Made by a program: the position numbers and the translations under genes. This document shows positions 23,814 to 35,307 of a stretch of DNA of 64,000 bases, one piece after another (position 1 is the first letter of the stretch; each line of letters opens with the position of its first letter). This DNA comes from Hymenopellis radicata (lineage: Eukaryota; Basidiomycota; Agaricomycetes; Agaricales; Physalacriaceae), in the NCBI GenBank assembly GCA_015501595.1, contig JADNRX010000162.1, positions 53,030 through 117,029 of the forward strand, read 5' to 3'. Below the pieces are notes generated by a model. The model was not told the origin of the DNA and ran no database searches. It saw only the letters and a list, made by a program, of their open reading frames with translations.

Positions 23814-25385
23814 TTAGATGAAGCGGAAACCGCTCAAGGCAGAAATGGAAATATCTAATCCGGCGCGCTTCATCACTACCAAACGCGCCCAGTTCTCGCC
23901 ACTCAGCGTCACTTCATCCTCCGGATGTAGAGCCTCAAACTCAATGTTAACCCTCTTCAATCCATGTCCATCTACGGAGTAACGCGATTCGAGCATATCC
24001 ACGAAGCCCACGTCTATAAACCGAAGCTGCTCTGGATTAGACCCGTCGAAGTATCTCAACGACTCCAGCTTTGGGACAAGGATGCTATCTCTGCGGGACA
24101 TCGCCTCCACTAGCCCCGTCATACACGACTCATCATCCGATATCTCAACGGTGAATTCAAAAGAGAGGTGTTGTAAATTGGGCGTCGATAGAAGAAGTTC
24201 CTCAATGACAACCTCGCCATCACAAATATCACAATCGACGAGGAACAATCGTGTGAGATCGCAGGCGGATTGTTGGACCAGTCGCTCGATCTGGGCGAGA
24301 ACGTCTAGGGGCGCCGCAAACAAGTCAAAAGTGGGGTGAAGGATGACAAGTTCAGACAGCGCTGGCAAATTGAGGATGTCCAGCAATCCGGCGTCGGAGG
24401 TCGTAAGGGAGGTTAAAGAGGAGTGTGTAACTCGTGGGGGAGGATTCCAGGTCTCCAGGATCTCCCAGTGGTCGGGAGACGTAGTAAAGGATCGCAAATT
24501 TGGGCACGACCGCATAATTTCAAGAGCTCTCGATGGTGATTCAGACGCATCGTACGAAGTTCCGTCGCTACAATCGCGTAGAGCGCCACAGGGAAGTGAA
24601 ATATTGCTAAACGGAATCCCTTTCAAGTCTAATTTCGCGAGGGAGAAGCAGTGAGAAAAACCGGCAATATGTACGTCCGCGGGCCTGGGGGTATTGGAAC
24701 TAACATTGATTGTAAGCTCCCGTACGCGCGGGGCAGGTGGGGAGATTGTCGACAACAATGGAACGACAGCCAATGGAAGGCAACGGAAGGCAGCAGACTG
24801 CCATCTGGGAAACACCCCAAGCAGAGCCTTAACGATTCGTGAGGTCACGACAACATGCTGTTCCGACCCCATGAGGTCGAAGGAGACGTCTTTCAAGGGG
24901 CCTAATCTCGCAAGGACGAAGTTAAGCAGAGATAGAGGATCCCGGAGTTTCGCGCCGCTTTTGACCTCGAGTTTGAGGGTGTGTTTCCAAAGGTCTGTAT
25001 ACGAATGTGCGATCGAGCGCCACTTGTGAGAGATGTGGCCAAGTTTAAACGGCCCGGCGTTTCTGTCATCTCCAAAGACATTGTTATAGGTGTCCTGCTT
25101 GGCATAGAAGCCGAAAATTTCTTGGAGGATTTCTCCGGGCATGCGACGCATGAGGGAAAGGGCGGGTTTGGGGAGGTCGTGCAGCATCTGTATCGCAGCC
25201 CTGCGCTCAGACAGCTGCTCGAGCTGGAGTCGCACGCGCTCGACAGCAGCATCAACTTCGCGCAGTGGCGAGAGGAAGGAACTCTGCCATTGGCGGAGCA
25301 GAATCTCCTCCTGGGCGGAAGGTGTCTCGTTAGTGGCGTTGAGACGTAGGATGGTGGGAAGCATGTCGGATTGCTGTTGGGACAT
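23814..25385 (-). CDS. Coiled-coil F-box protein with leucine-rich repeats
   Basis: Intronless open frame. I place the start at 25385 (MSQQQSDMLPTILRLN); an in-frame Met at 25610 would add 75 residues. The architecture is typical of agaricomycete F-box families: EEILLRQWQSSFLSPL and a heptad-rich helix (REVDAAVERVRLQLEQLSERR), then the F-box (LPKPALSLMRRMPGEILQEIFGFY), then W-containing helices (HKWRSIAHSYTDLWKH), then about 350 residues of irregular leucine-rich repeats such as LRELTINVS-like and LSELVILHP. Such proteins are presumed substrate adaptors of SCF ubiquitin ligases. No frame break is seen. Confidence 0.85.
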   Translation of the reverse strand: MSQQQSDMLPTILRLNATNETPSAQEEILLRQWQSSFLSPLREVDAAVERVRLQLEQLSERRAAIQMLHDLPKPALSLMRRMPGEILQEIFGFYAKQDTYNNVFGDDRNAGPFKLGHISHKWRSIAHSYTDLWKHTLKLEVKSGAKLRDPLSLLNFVLARLGPLKDVSFDLMGSEQHVVVTSRIVKALLGVFPRWQSAAFRCLPLAVVPLLSTISPPAPRVRELTINVSSNTPRPADVHIAGFSHCFSLAKLDLKGIPFSNISLPCGALRDCSDGTSYDASESPSRALEIMRSCPNLRSFTTSPDHWEILETWNPPPRVTHSSLTSLTTSDAGLLDILNLPALSELVILHPTFDLFAAPLDVLAQIERLVQQSACDLTRLFLVDCDICDGEVVIEELLLSTPNLQHLSFEFTVEISDDESCMTGLVEAMSRRDSILVPKLESLRYFDGSNPEQLRFIDVGFVDMLESRYSVDGHGLKRVNIEFEALHPEDEVTLSGENWARLVVMKRAGLDISISALSGFRFI

Positions 25386-25991
25386 GATGTAAGGATGACA
25401 TAGGGCCGACACGTCGACGGATGGCGAAGTCATGACTGAAATCTGACTAAACATGGTCACCAAGACGCGATGAAGGCCAAGAGAATGCTCACTTGGAAAG
25501 GAAGAGAGTGCTTCTATGTTTTCTCGACGCGTCCGTGCGACCGTGGTGGAGGGTGAGAAGAAAGAGCGGATCTTCAGCGCTGTACCTAAAAGGGTGGTAC
25601 AAAGAAACACGACACGTCACAATCCATGACTGTGACCAGGGACGAGGATAGTCACGCTCTCGCTCATCATCTGGAGTTTAACGTCTTGCACGACCACTAT
25701 TGGGACGAGGACGACGCACTAAATAAGGCGAGATTTGTCAAGCACAGGTACACGGGATACCATGGTCATACGCTTGTTGCACATCTGGGGCATGTAGATG
25801 CCGTTCAACCCTTTCACGTGGATGAGACGGACAAAGAGGTATTGTTAGCGTTGAATGATAACGGTCTCGAGGGTGTCTCGATGTCTCAACTACTTATAGC
25901 TTCTATGACTTGATTACTTCCGTGTAGATCATTCGTTGGTGTGGTATTCGTCAAACATATATACTCAAGCGCATACAAACCTGTGAAACGG

Positions 25992-27317
25992 TTATACCTC
26001 CATGATCTCTTTCAACCAGGTCAACCAATTAGAACGGTAGTCATACAATCCACGCAGATTTCTGGTCCCCGAGATATCCAACGCGACAAACTTCACGTTC
26101 TTCGAAAAGGGAATGTCCTGCGAAATGACTAATGTGCGTATGACTTTCGGTATGTGAAGCCTCTGGAGGAGGGCGTCGCCAAACAGATGACAATGAAGCA
26201 AGGGACGAATGTCCGCGAGCGACATCACGTTGGCGTCTCGAATGACATGCGAATATTCCGATGACCTGTCACCTTCCTGGGATTCGATGTGCAAGACGAC
26301 TCAGCAGTGGGAATCTAATATTAACGTGAGCACTCAGGTGATGTTCGGACTGCGACATGTAGGTATGACGCCTACCTATGCTTTTCGGGTTTCTGGGGAC
26401 ATTGAGCGCACTAAATGCGGCCATGCCGATTTTCTCGCCAAACCGGTGCATCCACACATCAACCGCATCCCCTTTCCTGTTGTCCTTCTCTATCGTACTC
26501 CCCGAGAAATATAGATATTCCTCGACGTGTGCCGCTCGGTTCGTTTCCAAGGAGTCGCCCAGCAGCTTCATCCAATCGCACTCTGCGTTCGGCCACACTT
26601 CTGCTCTCAAGCGGGTCATTGAAAGCTGCTCGAGCATCTCGGAGACGGTACCCGTACGGATCGGCATCCCACTATCCACGAGCAGTATCCTTGCACACCC
26701 AGGCTGAGGTGGGTCGAAGTCTGGCTTCAACCCTTCTGATTGGGCGAACGCTCGTAAGCCGGCCTCAGATACACATTCAACTCTGTCAAGACGTCGCCTG
26801 AATACTGGTGCGTGATCTCGGGCATGAACCTCGTCCACAGTCAAGTAAATTATGAGTAAGTGGGTCTCTGAATACCTATGACGTTACCCAAATTATGAGA
26901 GGTGGAAGACAGACTCACGCGACAGATCCTGTTCTGTTCCGCTGTTCAGCGCCCATGACGATGCTATGTTACGAAGTTCGCGACTCCGCTTGCACCATTG
27001 AACAAAGTCCTCATGGCGCTCCCCTACGTCCAGATCGGAAGCGATCATTATGTTTTCCTGGGACTGCGCGCAACGGGCCTTGTGAAAGCTCCAGTTGTCC
27101 CTCTGACATTCAACGTTCTGAAAGGCGTTGCAATTTTATAGCTCGGATAGATACTTGGAGAACTTACGCAATACCTGGCCAACGTGCAGCGAGAGCAGGT
27201 CTGTAACTTTGTTCCGTCAGGTAGACATTTGGCGCATTTCGGTGTTCCAGCGGCGTGAATGACATTGATGTGTTTGTCACAAGCATCGCACGTATTGGCG
27301 TTGGGTATGTGGGGCAT
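25992..27317 (-). CDS. MYND-type zinc finger protein
   Basis: The N-terminal part carries two cysteine clusters: CDACDKHINVIH and the MYND finger CAKC...LQTCSRCTLARYC-NVEC...DNWSFHKARC. The finger is split by a canonical intron (gtaagt...tttcag) after ARYC. The rest is a roughly 300-residue region of unknown fold ending LTWLKEIMEV and a stop at 25992. A later intron (gtaggc...atccag) joins RNPKSI to GDRSSEYSH. The start at 27317 (MPHIPNANTC) is chosen because it lies just before the cysteine region; an upstream Met at 27422 is possible. All ligand positions are present, unlike the MYND gene at 16159. Function unknown, probably protein interaction. Confidence 0.72.
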
Positions 27318-28716
27318 AGGGATAATCGACTGGTCGACGTGAGAGCAATAAAGCAAAGTGACCGTTGACTGGGAATCATGGGTTCCATCAAGGTTGTATG
27401 ATACCACCCGGAAGAGCGGCATGCCGTAACAGGTTTCCTGCCTTTCGAACTGAGCTTAGCTACACACTGGTGTTTGACACTTATAGTGGAATGTTGCATT
27501 CGCGCTAGAGAGACGATTATGGCCCGCACCGAGTTTCAGTATTATGATACCTTGCGACGTGTATGAGAACATCTTTAGCATTGTATCGGGAAGCGTAGCG
27601 AAAGTCTGATTCGGAATGAGACGGCGTGGCTGGAAGCTCCCGCGCAACAGAGAGTACGTTAACGTCGAGCAGTCTCCGTTCGGAGGCGTGGAGACTGAAA
27701 GCTATCTGTATAATGACCTTCTTCCACAAAAGAGTGATTCTGTCTGCAATTACTAGGATGTATTATTAGTGCATTGATCCGGACAAGAAAGAGAACATAT
27801 TCTTACGACACGATAGTTTGCTTCGAGGCGTAGAAGGGCAGGACAACGGCGCAATAATAGCTCCAGCTAAAGAGAGCTCGCTTCGGAAAGACATCCCAGG
27901 GCACCCGAGCTTACAAGCCAGTGCGATTCCGAAGTAGAGCCCAGATTTTAGCTATATCGCGGGGGCTCTTTACCGGACGTATCGCAGCGTTGCAATGGTC
28001 TGACCGTGATGGCGGTCAAAAGAAAAATTGAGTCACGTGAACATTGTTGGCGGCTGACAGATTAGTGATCGGCTGTTCTTCCCCCTTCCTCCCATCATAG
28101 CTCATCATGCTCTCTGACTTACCTATAGAATCTGCCTAGTGCTCCTTCATAGCCGAGAACGTTGGCCTCGTTGTTGGCGCTTCCGTCTTCCCTGCGCGCT
28201 TACTCGACAGATTTCCCACCAAGGACACGTTAGCCCGGTGATTCTCCGTTGAACCTGTCAAGAAGCCCTGTGTTCGTTCTCTCCGATGTACCAGAATCAC
28301 GAAAGAAAATTAAATCTGTGAATGTCCTCGATAGATGTCTAGCGTATCTGCGTCAAGTTCGCATTGATCCACGTTCAATGAGCCTCTCTATATACTTAGC
28401 CTTCGAATTCGACCGATAAGTACTACTCTTCCAGGCCCCAGCGGAATGTATAGAATGGGCGAGACATATCAAGAAGTACGTCAAGCCGCTCTCTGCGTCA
28501 GGTACATTCATATCTTCAAACGCCAACGTCCAGAACTGAATGCGCTCGTTCCTGCCTCACACAGGTTCTTCAAGCGCGATGTACGGACTGCATGCGGAGG
28601 GTGATTTGTACGCTCACGATCGTTGAAGGGCGTTGAAACAGGCACCACAGAGCATTCATCCTGCTCGCTCGCTCATCATCACTTTGGGGCAGACATATTC
28701 CAGGCCCAGTCCATGA
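27318..28716. other. Intergenic stretch, no gene seen
   Basis: Between the MYND gene and the small secreted protein gene. I see no supported gene, RNA or long repeat. Confidence 0.4.
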
Positions 28717-28723
28717 TATAAAA
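28717..28723 (+). promoter_or_regulatory. TATA box of small secreted protein gene
   Basis: TATAAAA, 36 bp before the start codon at 28759. The spacing implies a very short 5' leader. Confidence 0.5.
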
Positions 28724-28758
28724 GCTGGCCATCACGACTCGAGAGATGTCAACGCACT

Positions 28759-29167
28759 ATGATGTTGGTTACTCTCATTCAATTGGCGTCGCTTGCTATC
28801 CTTATTGCAGCAGCACCTCCTGCGTCCCCAGAGACGTCTCCTGTGCTCTCTGTCCCGAAACCGATTTGGCTGGGGAACCTGTCGTCGCAAGTAGCGGTGG
28901 CACACAAGGCGTTCCTAGGTTCTGCGGGTCAGTCATCCTTATATTATACTCCACTCGAGTCCTCATGTTATCGTTAGGTTCCAAGCAAACGCCACAGCAC
29001 CCGTCTCGCCTACCACGATCTGTTTCTACGGGGTACGTTTCCCCAGCGGTTTTACCATATGAGTTCTATTTGACGCTATGAACAGAATGTGGCAGCCTGA
29101 GCTATGCCTCGACGGAATTGTGCCCTCTGGTGACGGAGCTATATTCGCCTGTCCCTTTGTGCCTTAG
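28759..29167 (+). CDS. Predicted small secreted protein, 101 residues, three exons
   Basis: Exons 28759-28927, 28978-29032 and 29086-29167 join to 306 bases, exactly 102 codons. Intron 1 is gtcagt...cgttag and intron 2 is gtacgt...gaacag. The N-terminus MMLVTLIQLASLAILIAAAPPA is a good signal peptide with an A-x-A-type cleavage site.  After SVPKPIWLGN the mature part is short with few cysteines, and it ends FACPFVP. A TATA box lies at the expected place. I know no family for it; it could be a wall or effector-like protein. The exon model is inferred from splice signals only. Confidence 0.45.
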
Positions 29168-29295
29168 AGGACTCTGGAATTTCTCGTGTTTGGTTTATAT
29201 GTTAGATGGTTAGAAATAGGACCATACACAAAGATTAAGACTGCTACTTGGTACACGTTCAAAAGAATCAAAATACTTCCTCAGTCGTCCGTCTT

Positions 29296-30248
29296 TCATT
29301 TGTTCATCTTCACCAACATCGCGGCACAGACAAAGCAGTGCTTTGCATGCCCCTGGAAACATTCGACTGACATGCTCCTCTCACATCCCGCGCACATCTT
29401 CGAGGGGTGTTCGTCTTATAGTCGAGAATGTCCAAAGGGAGGAAAGGATGTGAATCGAAAGAGCATCGCCCGGGGAGTGGCTTGCCGCTTTGAATAGACT
29501 GATGTAGCGCTGGCTCTGGCGGGCAGTGCCGCAGTTACGAAAACCACGGCGTACGAAGGCATGATAGAGCTTGGCGATGAGTACCACATCCTTCGCGGCG
29601 TACTCCAAGTACTGCGGTGGTAGAGGGCGCCTAAGCCACAGGCTGTGGTTAACTTTGCGGAACATGTTAGGAAGCGAGCGTTTAAGTTAAGGGTAGATAC
29701 TTACAATCGGCCTTGCCCCCGTCGGGTTCAGAGCTAGCGCCATAGACTCGCACGCACATCCCCAATCCAGCGAGCATGCGCAATTTGCATAGTTCACGCC
29801 GCTGGATGTGGATTGGCGAAATGCATTCTGATAGGCGAGATAGCGCGCTACTTTCCTTTGGTTTTCAGATGCAGGAGACGGTTCGGCAAGACACCTCGGC
29901 GAGCTGCAGGTCCAGGACGTTCTGTAGCTCCACGCCGTGCTCGTGAAAAAGCGCGGCGTAGTCCATGCGCCCGTCGAACATGATCTTGGTGTAGGACGAA
30001 GAGGAGAGTAGAGTGAAGATGGACGCGAGCGCCTCGTTATCAAGGCTAAGACGTCGAAAAGGTAGGAAACTCCACCAGAGTACGGTGTACTGGGAAGCGC
30101 GAGACGCTGAGCAGAGCGAGACGGCCACCTTGGCGGCCCAGATCGATGCCCTCGCAGTCAACGACGAGGTGGGGTAGCATTTGGAGTGCAGCGACTGCGG
30201 ACGTGACGAGCGAGCAGTGTCGCAGAGTGAGAAGCATGTGTAGGTCAT
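29296..30248 (-). pseudogene. 3'-5' exonuclease (DEDD, RNase D-like) gene with about five frame breaks
   Basis: Conserved pieces of a DEDDy 3'-5' exonuclease occur in order but in shifting frames. They are the start MTYTCFSLCDTA; LVTSAVAALQ; motif I VVDCEGIDLG; SYLFDVL; LDNEALASI; motif II region FDGRMDYAALFHEHGVEL; GLGMCVRVYG; NHSLWLRRPLP; motif III YAAKDVVLIAKLY; and a C-terminal zinc ribbon CAGC...ECF...CFVC. Introns account for some joins (about 29.70 kb and the TGA near 29.88 kb). Single missing bases are needed near 30210, 30093, 30046, 29458 and 29405. All catalytic acids survive. Five breaks in under 1 kb is more than in any other gene here, so decay is likely, although a run of sequencing indels cannot be excluded. 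Confidence 0.75.
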
Positions 30249-32163
30249 TATGAGCTGCTGGTCGAACAGAAAGGATGAGCGGAGCTATAAGAGACAAAGG
30301 GAAGCGCCTATTTTGTCTGCTCCTCGAGAGACTTCGTCTGCCCAATCGGGCAGCTCGGTGGTGAGTTAAAAAATGGCCAAACAAGTTGTCGCCACGTAGG
30401 CACACAAGAGAGCTTTCATAGCCGCGATAGACCTAAAGACGAGACCCTAAAAGCTAATCGTATTGGTCACCTAACTTTGAAGCGACACGAGTCGACATTA
30501 ATGCGAATAGGCTTGCTTGAGAAGGACTTTACAGAAAAGCGTTCCAAGTGTGTGCGACTGCCTCTGGGCGTTGTTCAGAGCTCAAGTGTCGTACGACCAG
30601 AGAGACACGAACCGGTTTGATAGCCGGACCACGTGGATCAGCTTCAGCATTGTTTTGTACGACGACCAAGCCTCAACGGCTAATGTCGAAAGGCTAAAGC
30701 CATTTCATCGGCGACTGCTGACAGGAAGGGCGTGGGGAATGCGATGTACAAGCAGAAATGCAATGTACCAGCCATTCCGCTGAACTGATTGACCAAATCT
30801 ATGTTGAAGGTGGGCGAATGAATAACTTACCGAAGCGATGTAACACCGCGAGTACAATCCCTCGCATTCGCACATTCTATATGGTACTTTCCCGACTTGA
30901 GAACGAGGGCACGTCGGTAAACACTTCTCCTTCCGTGGTCGGGTTGAGAGACACACATATAGCGCTGTTAGCAAGGATCATGCCGATAGGAGGAACTTCG
31001 GTGCAACTGTCAATCAAGAGTGTACCCTCCAATGCTTCGGTTACAAGAAGCGAGAACCTTTGTGAGACCGCATCCGAGGCTCGCGTGTATGATAAGGACT
31101 GTAGTACTAAGCGCGTTTTGACCGATAGTGATTGGAGACATCCAATGATATATATCTAGCGTCATGCCGCAAACGTCAATGAACGACGGTAGAAATGACA
31201 ATTGAATCGTTCTCGCCGTTGTGTTCGCATCCAGCCAAGGAACGCTATGTTCGGTTTGTATTCCGCCGCCGGTGTTCCTCTGTGGGACCGTGCCGTCTAT
31301 CGACTTCCTTCCTTCCTTGGTTCCTGAGGGATGACGAGTCTCTGCGGATAGGCCGCATTCAGATATCTGTCAATAGAACGCATGTATTCCATTAATGGTG
31401 TAGGAGCTCCACCAACTATTCCTCTCATCAAACGACGCCTTGTCTTTTCGCTAAACAAGGCGTCGCTTGGAGAGTCGTTGGTGTTAGAGTATACTGATCA
31501 CGGACCGCCTGCTAAGAGAATAAAATCGCGGGTACCGCTGCTGTGGGAAGTGAACTACCGACAATCGTGTCCCTTCATTGACGCCTCGTTTCCGAAAGAT
31601 ATGCAGAAATATGAGGTACAAGAAGACATTCATGCGACCCTCGGCGCCAAGCACACATGTGTCTCTCCGGCAGGTACACATACATATCCGTAACAGGCGC
31701 GGTATCATGTGGCGAGGGTGTTCGACACATAGAGATGTGTACACGGAGCGGACGAAGACATCGAATTGCGGTCAGGGTGGAGGGAAGAGGGAACGCCAGG
31801 AACGCGGCCGGGTCAAGGCACGCGGAGTTTGAACTTGCCGAATGTACGATCGTTGATTGCGACGTTCTTTCTTCGCTCCTCTCATGTCCTCCATGTTGAA
31901 AATCTGGTACAGAATCTCCTGTATATTGCCTAAAGAAATGACTATGTTGAAACACGACCTCCCCGATTGGTATGTAACCACTTCCGCAAGCTCAATGCTT
32001 CAAAAGTTCACATCATCAGCACGATTACGAAGTTTGCCTATTTGCGGATAACGCCCTCTTCTCGTTCGACTGTTCTTGGTTTTAATGCCTCAAACACATC
32101 CACGCTGTCATTAATAGGTCCTCCCACGCCGCATCTTTGCGATCCTCGGCACGTAATGTGAGG
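30249..32163. other. Intergenic stretch with one hairpin
   Basis: No supported gene between the exonuclease and laccase. It contains the perfect hairpin listed at 31433-31465. Confidence 0.4.
31433..31465. repeat. Perfect 11-bp inverted repeat with 11-base loop
   Basis: CGACGCCTTGT (31433-31443) and its exact complement ACAAGGCGTCG (31455-31465). It could form a strong hairpin on either strand; role unknown. Confidence 0.85.
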
Positions 32164-32170
32164 TATAAAA
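32164..32170 (+). promoter_or_regulatory. TATA box of the laccase gene
   Basis: TATAAAA, 75 bp before the ATG at 32245. An in-frame ATG at 32178 lies only 8 bp after the box, too near to be inside the transcript, which supports the downstream start. Confidence 0.6.
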
Positions 32171-32244
32171 CGCTGACGATGAAGACGAAGTTCCTCAGTT
32201 TGTTCTGTACAAGTTTCTTTACACTCACATCATTCTTTAAAACA

Positions 32245-34825
32245 ATGCTCCAACTCAAGCGCTCTCTCCCTTCTTTGGTACTACTGGCAGTCTCGAGCGT
32301 TGCTCAGATAGGCCCCGTGGGCGACATGGTCATTACTGACGCGACTGTCGCCCCCGATGGATTCAGCCGTCTCGCTGCCGTGGCGAATGGTCTAGCAGCT
32401 GGACTTCTTATTAGAGGAAACAAGGTATTATCTTTGCGCTCTCCCCAAGAGCGTATGGAGTCGTTGAACGTTTTGTTAGGGCGACCGTTTCCAGCTCAAC
32501 GTCGTTAACCAACTGTCGGATAATACTATTCTACAGAGCACGTCCATCGTCAGTATATCCTCTCACTGGCATTTGCGCCTTTTGTTGAACGCGATTCGTA
32601 GCACTGGCACGGCCTCTTCCAAGCAGGCACCGGCTGGGCTGATGGTCCCGCCTTCATCAATCAATGCCCCATCGCCAAGGGCAACTCCTTCCTGTACGAC
32701 TTCACCGCCGTCGGACAGGCAGGAACGTTTTGGTGGCACTCTCACCTTTGTAAGTACCTGTTTTACTTTTAATGTACCGGGTATCCTTCATTGATTGTGA
32801 CTAGCAACCCAATACTGCGATGGGCTTCGCGGTCCGCTGGTCATATACGATCCTGATGATCCTCATGCCGGCCTGTACGACGTGGATGACAGTGAGCGCT
32901 CTCCACTCTTAATCGTGCCCAGTTGTCTCATATATACGGGAATGTAGCAACTACTATCCTGACTCTTGCTGATTGGTATCATGACCCGGCCAAGACGCTC
33001 AACTTCCCGTAAGCTGGTGGTCGGTTTGTGCTTGTAACGCCGATGCTTATCCATTGTGACTAGGACGCCTGCGTCGACTCTCTTCAACGGTCTGGGACGG
33101 TAGGTTATGCCTCATGCCGCTACTACGGCGCGCTAACGGCCTGCATAGGTGGAATACAGATCCTACCGCCGATCTCTTTGTTCTCAGCGTGGAGAAGGGC
33201 AAACGGTTCGTCTTTTTCTCTGTACTCTCTTTTGGATGGCTAACATGGATGGATAGATACCGTATCCGCCTAATCAACATGGCGTGCGACCCGAATTTTA
33301 CGTTCAGTATTGAAGGACACGAAATGTACAGATCACCTCCGTGTCAGTTTTTCGTTGCGGCTTACGGCTGATAGGACAATCATTGAAGTTGATGGTGTCA
33401 ACCATGAACCGCTAACGGTGGATCAGATTCCCATTTTTGCCGGTAAGCGTCGCGTCCATTTTATTATCTACGCATTTAGACTGACGCGTTTCCTGTAGGT
33501 CAGCGCTACTCGTTCATCGTAAGTCCCTACCCAAGGACCTATGGCTCCATTTGACCAATTTGATGATCTAGCTCAATGCCGACCAAGACGAAGACAACTA
33601 CTGTAGGTTTACTTCATCTTGTTCGGGGATGTGCAACTGATACTCCTTCAGGGATTCGCGCTAGTCCCAGCATCGGTAGCACTGGCTTCGCAGACGGCAT
33701 CAACTCCGCTATCCTTCGTTATGCAAACGCAGCCGAAGCTGAACCTACAACCCGGACTGATACTAGTACCGCCCCTCTCCTAGAGCAAAACCTCGTCGTA
33801 GGTCCACAACCCTCCTAGTATCACATCATCTGACACATAATACCAGCCTCTCGAGAACCCAGGAGCGGTGAGTAGGAAGTGTTGAGCGCCATCCTGGATG
33901 ATCTGATGCCTATAGTAGCCTGGAAATCCAGTCGCAGGAGGTGTTGACGCTGCGATCAACTTGGCCTTTGCTTTCGTATGCCATCATCTCTCTTCACGCC
34001 CCACGTGTGACCCTCACGATTCACTAGACTTCGGCTGGTACTTTCACGGTCAACGGTGCCCACTTTACCCCGCCTTCCGTTCCGGTCCTACTGCAAATTC
34101 TCAGTGGCGCTTCAACGGCTGGCGAGTTGCTCCCGGAAGGCTCTGTATTCCCTCTGCCGCTGGATTCAACCATCGAGATTTCGATGCCTGGGGGTGTTGT
34201 CGGCGGAGGGGTGAGTGTTTATCATGTTTAGTGTGATGGGGGATGGCTGATGTGTTCTTGTTCTGTAGCATCCGTTCCATTTACACGGTGTACGTGGAAG
34301 AAAGCGTTTTGGCAAGTGGTTGACTGACACGTATCGGTAGCATACGTTCGACGTTGTTCGGAGTGCAGGCAGTTCAGCGTACAACTACGAAAACCCGGTA
34401 AGATTTACTCAAGGAGAGGGTTCTGTTTTAACTGTGTTCTTAGCCACGCCGCGACGTCGTGAACATCGGGACTACCGGAGACAACGTCACCATCCGGTTT
34501 ACCACCGATAATGCTGGCCCGTGGTTTTTGCACTGGTAAACTTTCCGCCCTTCTGCTGTTTCCAATACTCACCGTTCCATTAGCCACATTGACTGGCATC
34601 TCGAAGCGTAAGTCCTTAGTTGCTTATTTCCACACTTCATTGACGGTCCCTTGTAGTGGCCTCGCAGTCGTCTTTGCTGAAGGCGCTGACTCTTGGTCGA
34701 GTGCTATTGACCCTACCGGTGAGATGCACGCTACAGTGACCATGAATTTTATCGCTGATGCATATGCAGACCAATGGGACGAGCTCTGCCCCATCTACGA
34801 TGCACTACCGGCGGAGGATTTGTAA
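32245..34825 (+). CDS. Laccase (multicopper oxidase), secreted
   Basis: Secreted benzenediol:oxygen oxidoreductase, about 515 residues in some fifteen exons. A signal peptide ([18 protein letters not shown]) precedes [18 protein letters not shown]. The four copper signatures are rebuilt over introns: HWHG (intron gtcagt...cgtag just before it), HSH in [17 protein letters not shown] (split at G/H), and [12 protein letters not shown] (split at C/H). The residue ten after the type-1 Cys is Leu, so it is a class 2 type. Other landmarks are [42 protein letters not shown] and [16 protein letters not shown] text near the end. The stop is TAA at 34823. All joins are in frame. Likely roles are lignin or phenolic turnover or pigment; no neighbour fixes which. 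Confidence 0.93.
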
Positions 34826-35054
34826 AATTAATTGCTCTAATAGTCCCTCTCTTAAAATCCCTTTCTTTTCGAAGTAGTTGCTTTCTAGTTCGGGCTACAT
34901 GGGACTACTTATCTGTATTTATTCGCTGTAGATACCGTACAATGTACGTAGAAATTTAAGTTAAGCGTCGCTACTAGCGGTGCCCACAGTTCTCTCAACG
35001 CGCCGAAGTCTGCTGTGCGAATCCTGCGAGTTTTCGTTGAAATTGTCTTAGCCC

Positions 35055-35150
35055 GGTATTAGTATCAGGTTCCTTGACGTTATGTGGCGGGCCATCAGGC
35101 TTGCTGGGACTACCTGACCGTATATCCGCATCTTGCTCTTTTACGATCAT
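35055..35150 (+). repeat. Dispersed repeat copy A, 3' flank of kinase copy A
   Basis: Starts GGTATTAGTATCAG and ends TTTACGATCAT. Matches the reverse complement of 52791-52894 over its whole length with substitutions and small gaps, and its end matches 53028-53070. Both long copies lie antisense to, and 3' of, a FunK1 gene, as expected if the repeat was carried in the inverted duplication. Confidence 0.75.
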
Positions 35151-35307
35151 CAAGTGCATCGTATATTGAAATGACTGATGGAATGAATCTTTTACCCTTA
35201 TGTGTCCTCCACGCCGTGTAACAGGCTACTACGCGAGGAGCTGCTTACATCGTACACAAGGCTGTTATGAAAATCATGTTGTTCAAGTCCCTACACACAA
35301 TACTAAA

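Noticed and set aside
25626..25913. 95-residue open frame rich in His and Asp, starting MTVTRDEDSHAL
   Set aside because: No splice partner, no signal or domain, and it lies in the promoter side of the F-box gene; could be chance.
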